64,000 bases of DNA. Source: Larix kaempferi. Taxonomy: Eukaryota > Streptophyta > Pinopsida > Pinales > Pinaceae. The notes beneath the pieces are model-generated. The model had not been told where the DNA came from, ran no database searches, and worked only from the letters and a program-made list of their open reading frames with translations. Positions 59,791 to 64,000 of this stretch are shown here, piece by piece. Numbering within the stretch: the first letter of the stretch is position 1; the number at the start of each line of letters is the position of its first letter. The translations under genes and the position numbers were made by a program. The DNA is taken from assembly GCA_027924585.1 (NCBI GenBank), contig BSBM01000007.1:10941501-11005500 (forward strand). Reading direction: 5' to 3'.

Positions 59791-60150
59791 ATCAACTACA
59801 GAATTTTACAATCTAGGAATAGACTTTATATTGAAAGCATCAAAATGCATAATTAAATCCCATACCTCAGCATGATAACCCTTCAAATGAGGTGAGAGAC
59901 AATGAATGGTGTCTCTTACTTGTCTCACAACTATTTTTGAGTCACAAAAAACCTTCAGGTATTTAACATTTAAACCAATTGCCTTCTTTAATCCGTGTAC
60001 CAAAACTTCATATTCCGCAGTGTTGTTAGTACAATCAAATTCTAATCAACAGGACAAAAAATACTTGTTTCTTCTTGGATCCATCAGAACACAATTGGCT
60101 CCGGATCCTTCCATAGTTTTAGAACCGTCAAAGTATAATGTCCAAAAAAT
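59791..60150 (-). pseudogene. Extra RNase H domain between protease and RT of element E
   Basis: On the minus strand LYFDGSKTMEGSGANCVLMD supplies the first Asp, EFDCTNNTAEYEVLVHGLKK the Glu, and LKVFCDSKIVVRQV the second Asp. This is the pattern of the archaeal-type RNase H acquired by plant Tat elements. It lies upstream of RT, about 0.5 kb away, whereas in typical Tat elements it follows the original RNase H before integrase. One stop (near 60044) precedes LEFDCTNN. Confidence 0.8.
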
Positions 60151-60288
60151 ATCTTTTGATTAAGCTAAGTTAGTATCTCTATGATCTAATTCAGTGACTA
60201 AACGAACTATATTACAGTCAACATCATCAATCTGAGAGAAATGAAGGAGATCGGACTGTTCATCTGATTCATGGCTGATGGTTTCAGA

Positions 60289-61212
60289 CTAATAATTACC
60301 CAAATCAATTTCTAAGAAATAATTCCTCAGAACCGAGGATGAGAAGGTTACAACCTCATTCTTTCCCTCTAGTTGAGTTACATTTTGCTTCATGTGTGGT
60401 TCTCTCAGGACTTTGATCTGATTCTGCCTATTTTGATAAGGCAACCATAGATGAGACCAATCAGTTGCAAAGTAACCATTCAGCTTGGTAGACCAGTCCC
60501 TACTTAAGATCAGAACATAGGCCTTAGGAATATCAACTACCATTATGTCAATAAACTGACAGACTCTAGAGTCGGTTGATAATCTAATGAGAACATCTTT
60601 CATCTCCCCAATAACTTTGACAGCAGTCCTATATAACTGGATAATTTGGGCCGGAGATGGAACAGGTTTCCCGTTAATTTTTTTACAAATTGACAGTGGC
60701 ATGACGTTTGAAGATGCTCCAGAATCTACCAAACAATTGTGAACATTATGATTGAAAATTTCAAAGGTCAACAGGAAAGGCAATGTCTGAGATTTAGATT
60801 TCCTGCCAATACTAACCTCATTAATTTCGGGATCTTCTTGAGTGTCCGTTAATGGAGTGCTGGGCTGGGGTTGCAAAACATGCAGCAGCTTGTCTCGTTG
60901 ATGAGGCAAACTGCACATGTTGAATATTGACTCATTTGGTTTGACTTTCTTTATATCCTCAATAATGTCATATCCTATATCAGACTCGTTTCCAATTTGG
61001 GTTGGATGGTCTTTTTTACTCATTGTGACCTTAGGTTGTTGAACTATGGTGTCAATGTTTGGCTGTTTGGACATTGTTTGGATAGCTTTAGGCTGCGGTG
61101 GAATGATTGCTATATGCCTTCTAGGTAGTTCTTTTGAAACTTTAGGCTTGGGAGGAGTCGAGTCTAGCACAGGATCCGTAATAGGACCTTTACTACGAGT
61201 ATTAATATTCAC
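60289..61212 (-). pseudogene. Protease region of element E
   Basis: A 307-residue open stretch. The first 130 residues are Pro/Lys-rich linker after gag. The protease has HNCLVDSGASSNVMPLSICK as active site and AYVLILSRDWSTKLNGYFAT as the C-terminal motif (ILSRDW for the usual LLGRDW). It ends at 60289 before the extra RNase H. A frameshift near 61212-61260 separates it from gag. Confidence 0.85.
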
Positions 61213-61322
61213 AACAGAGAGAGAGAGCTTTCTATGGGATCTTCTTCTGCTAATTCAGTTATAGGTACCCAATCCCATAGCACCATAGTAGTGTCTAGAG
61301 GTGTTTCTTCTAATTCAGGGCT

Positions 61323-62768
61323 CTATTCCTCTAGAGGATCGTCTTGATCTGGAATCTGTGAATCCAACATTTGGTTCATGACTAAACTCATAGAGTTAAT
61401 CCATTGTGGGTAGCTCTTCTCCGAATGCGGTTCTTGATGAAAGGTGCAAAAGTTTTCCATCCCTATTTCATTGAGGTTTAAAATAGGGGAAGTATTCATG
61501 GGTGGATGAGGTTGATCGTCGTCTTCCCTTTTTTTGTAAAATGGCTTGAAAGGTTTCCTCGATGTACTAGCAACCTTATCTTTCTTTAGATATACAATTT
61601 TATTGGACAACTTCTGCATCATATTAACTACATTCTCCATGTCTATTGATGACTCTTCTTTACCTCTGGTGAGCAGCAAGGTTTTTCTACTGGCTGCTGG
61701 TTTTGTTTCTGCATCTAAGGCATGTTTAGCAATGCTATCTGCTTCTTCTTCCACCTTTCTAGCTTCTTCGAAATTCTCTATCAGGGTGGTTTTCTTAGAT
61801 CTTTTAACAAACATTGCTATGGGTCCTTCAAGAGCTGTTGTATAATATTCAACCAGAGATTCCTCTGCTGGTTTATTTGCTTCACTGAAATTATTTAAGA
61901 GTGTTGTGAACCTTTGATTAAAGTCTTGAACCTTTTCTTTCTTTTCCATCCTCATGGACAATAATTCTTTCATAAGTGTAGCTATAGTTTTTTGGTTTCC
62001 ATATTTTTTTAAGAAACATTTTTCAAATTCATCCCAGCTTGAGATCGAGCTAGGCTGTAAGCTAAAATACCAGGATGATACTTTTGGCTCAAATGTGTAT
62101 GGAAAAAGCCTACAGACTACATCTTCATGCTGCACATCTAAAAGATTCAGAGCTAAATAAAAACTCTTGAGATGATCTTCGACTGAAATGGCTTTCCCTG
62201 GGTCAAATTTAGGCAAGACTTTCTCTGGATTTTTTGGAAGATTGTGGAATGGCCCAGCTAGATTCAATGCTCCCCTTGCTCTCCAAGCAGGTACAACCAT
62301 CTCTATATGTGGAGAATCTGGTGGAGAATTGTAAGGTGAGTTCAGTGGAGTGTTCTTTGGAGTAATAAGTTCTCCAAGACTTTCTTGATTTGAAATATTT
62401 TCTGGGTTTTCAAGATCGACCTCGTTCAGGGGTTCTACAATTTCTTCCAAGGTTAAATTCACAAGTTCGTTAAAATTTTGCACAAGAATCCAATCATGGG
62501 TGTACTGTCGCTCTCTTTCAGGAGAATTTTTTCTAGGGAGGAAATTTACTGCATTTAAACCACCTAGATGCCTAACATAAGATCGTGTATGCCTCCTCAA
62601 ATCTTCTATTTCTGCAAAAGGCACAACATACAATGCTTCTTGAGGTTCAGAATCAGAGACGAGGTTTTCTTGGTTTGCTACTTCAAGATTTGGGCTGTCT
62701 GAAATTCCTTCTTTAAGCGGGTTTTCAGTAACATTTTTGAAAGTGGGATTTTTTCCTTTATCAGCCAT
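61323..62768 (-). CDS. Gag of element E
   Basis: A 481-residue intact frame from ATG 62768, only 33 bp after the 5' LTR. The N-terminal 150 residues are acidic. The capsid core has PEKVLPKFDPGKAISVEDHL, WYFSLQPSSISSWDEFEKCF, LKKYGNQKTIATLMKELLSM and KEKVQDFNQRFTTLLNNFSE. The C-terminal end has CTFHQEPHSEKSYPQW, a degenerate zinc motif of the Tat type (Tyr in place of the last Cys). It is the only complete gene-length frame of E without a stop. A frameshift after 61323 separates it from protease, so it may simply be better preserved by chance. Confidence 0.85.
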   Translation of the reverse strand: MADKGKNPTFKNVTENPLKEGISDSPNLEVANQENLVSDSEPQEALYVVPFAEIEDLRRHTRSYVRHLGGLNAVNFLPRKNSPERERQYTHDWILVQNFNELVNLTLEEIVEPLNEVDLENPENISNQESLGELITPKNTPLNSPYNSPPDSPHIEMVVPAWRARGALNLAGPFHNLPKNPEKVLPKFDPGKAISVEDHLKSFYLALNLLDVQHEDVVCRLFPYTFEPKVSSWYFSLQPSSISSWDEFEKCFLKKYGNQKTIATLMKELLSMRMEKKEKVQDFNQRFTTLLNNFSEANKPAEESLVEYYTTALEGPIAMFVKRSKKTTLIENFEEARKVEEEADSIAKHALDAETKPAASRKTLLLTRGKEESSIDMENVVNMMQKLSNKIVYLKKDKVASTSRKPFKPFYKKREDDDQPHPPMNTSPILNLNEIGMENFCTFHQEPHSEKSYPQWINSMSLVMNQMLDSQIPDQDDPLEE

Positions 62769-62779
62769 GCACTTTCAGG

Positions 62780-62796
62780 CCCTCCTTCTAGCGCCA
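62780..62796 (-). other. Primer-binding site of element E
   Basis: The minus strand reads TGGCGCTAGAAGGAGGG five bases after the 5' LTR end. The matching tRNA is not identified; it begins TGGCGC as several gypsy sites do. Confidence 0.6.
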
Positions 62797-62801
62797 AAAA
62801 C

Positions 62802-63569
62802 TGTTGATGCCCCGAAGATCGTAGCATTAAGCAAAAAGGGATCCTCCCCGGTAGACTATCCCAATTAGATTGTCCACCGTTTGGTGTGGGGAATCCGTCT
62901 GGTTAGCGGTTTCGGCAAACGTTAGGTTTGGAGATTTGCTTCAATTATACCGGTTATGGCCCGATCCACCGTTCTTTTTGATTTTATGGTTTAGAATGAT
63001 ATGCAAGTGCCTAAACTAACTTAATCTAAATGCAGAACTTGAAACAAATATGTATCTAAAACTGAAATAAATCTAACTATCCCTGCAAGGAGCAAATTAT
63101 AAGAATGAGTAATGTGCTGGAAGAGTTATCTAAAAATCAATAGACAACCGTTAAATCATAAAGATAGATCCAAAGAAAAAAAGCAAGAGATATTAGAAGA
63201 TAGCTTCTAATTCAGATATAACACATTCCATTACTCATGTAGGAGAAAATTCATTTGCACAAGGAACAGTAAGATCATTCAATACAAAGAAATAATTCAA
63301 GACAACAATGAAAGATCTCACAGTAGAATATAGAGGTCACAGGAATAATCCAACATGCATCCAATATCCATTTCTATGCAAAAGACGTCCTCTCCAGGAT
63401 CTTATTAGGTACATTTCATTTTCTTGAAACAAGTGCAAGATAGCTCGTACAAGTTCAGAAAAATTATTTTTCTGCCAAAAGTCTCTTACACTGTTTCCTA
63501 AACTTCTATTTATATCATTACAAAATGCCGCTTGGGCTGCCACCTGGTTCTTTACACATGTCCTCTACA
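62802..63569 (-). repeat. 5' LTR of element E, shared with the next copy
   Basis: It matches 49571-50338 from TGTTGATGCC to TCCTCTACA. To its left are the primer site and gag of E; to its right are the purine tract and the ORF3 end of another copy. Confidence 0.92.
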
Positions 63570-63720
63570 GAATTTTCCCTTTTAATAAACAAAAGATTGT
63601 GAACCTTTTCTTAAAACAGAAAATTCCTCAAAAAGAAAAGGACAATTGTCTAATGGTTCCACGCTTTAAACATAGGGAGACCAAAAAAAAAAACCAAGAA
63701 AAATGCTGGGGTCAGCATGT

Positions 63721-64000
63721 TCATCCTTGGGAAGGCACTTCTACTGGGAGAGAAGGACTTGGAATGGCTGCTACTGCAGGGAGAGAAGGACTTGGACTGG
63801 CTACTGCTGCTGGGAGAGAAGGACTTGGATTGGCTGCTACTGCTGGTGCTGCTTTCCTTTCCTCCTCTGCTATGTAACTGAACCAGATACCAGTGTCTCT
63901 AATAACCACATTTGCTGAGGAAGGGAGCAGGATCTTCTGGGAAGTCACATCTTTACCAAGTTCTGCTCCAATACCCTGAATTTCTGCAACTGCTGCTTGG
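63721..64000 (-). CDS. ORF3 C-terminal end of a second E-type copy (cut by window edge)
   Basis: An open frame with no stop from the window edge to TGA 63721-63723. It continues the coiled-coil ORF3 with AEIQGIGAELGKDVTSQKIL and DTGIWFSYIAEEERKAAPA, then has three SPSLPA(A/V) repeats and PVEVPSQG. In element E the same stretch has three TAG stops and only two repeats. It shows that ORF3 extends to the purine tract, 140 bp before the LTR. Confidence 0.75.
   Translation of the reverse strand, partial: QAAVAEIQGIGAELGKDVTSQKILLPSSANVVIRDTGIWFSYIAEEERKAAPAVAANPSPSLPAAVASPSPSLPAVAAIPSPSLPVEVPSQG

Larger units (their letters stand above)
49571..64000 (-). mobile_element. Element E: Ty3/gypsy with extra RNase H and ORF3, part of a tandem array
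   Basis: E has LTRs at 49571-50338 and 62802-63569 (768 bp each). Between them, on the minus strand, are primer site, gag, protease, an extra RNase H, RT, integrase, a minisatellite, a promoter-like region and ORF3. To the right of the 5' LTR the sequence is again the end of an ORF3 of the same family (63570-64000). The LTR at 62802 is therefore shared with a second internal region. E interrupts element D at 49570 (flank GGACT). Confidence 0.9.

Noticed and set aside
1-64000. Search for host genes, CRISPR arrays, rRNA or organelle-derived DNA
   Set aside because: No such signal is seen; repeats present are LTRs and one minisatellite, and all recognisable proteins belong to retroelements.

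Overview
The window looks like the repetitive, intergenic part of a very large land-plant nuclear genome, with a gymnosperm as the best guess. I see no host gene, rRNA, tRNA or organelle block. Nearly every base can be placed in one stack of LTR retrotransposons inserted into each other. The plant origin is supported by the element types: Ty1/copia with an initiator-Met primer site, Ty3/gypsy elements with plant-type gag and pol, Tat/Ogre-like elements, and a plant-mobile-domain-like gene. The gymnosperm guess is inference from element size, age and nesting depth.

Layout. Element A (- strand, Ty3/gypsy) is the outermost host and is visible as 1-3619 and 38724-39787; its 5' half lies beyond the right edge. 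Element C (+, Ty3/gypsy) entered A at 3620 and occupies 3620-7313 and 33726-38723. Its 3' end was lost together with about 165 bp of A. Element B (-, Ogre/Tat-like, 7314-33725) sits inside the long 5' LTR of C. B itself received F (-, 29580-32422, target duplication ACAAC) and G2 (+, Ty3/gypsy, 15494-25012, target duplication ACTAT). G2 received a full-length copia element (+, 16284-21443, target duplication CCATA). To the right, element D (-, same family as A, 39788-49570 and onward) entered A. Element E (-, another gypsy family, 49571 to beyond 64000) entered D and appears to be part of a head-to-tail LTR-internal-LTR-internal array.

The most interesting biology is in accessory genes at the 3' end of the gypsy elements, where an env gene would lie. 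A, D and E carry a long sense ORF3, with an N-terminal globular part, an acidic hinge and C-terminal coiled coils. In A and D a TATAAATA box lies about 120 bp upstream of the ORF3 ATG; in E a G-box and TATA box lie further upstream. B carries a gene in the opposite orientation, with its own TATA box and a clean spliceosomal intron, that looks like a plant mobile domain (PMD) protein. The ORF3 of A/D and the antisense gene of B appear to share a core motif.

Domain order is also unusual. D reads a protease-like end directly into gag and then RT in one frame. E has an extra RNase H domain between protease and RT.

All elements are decayed, mostly by nonsense codons. Paired copies show directly that several TAG stops came from CAG, as expected from deamination at CHG methylation sites.
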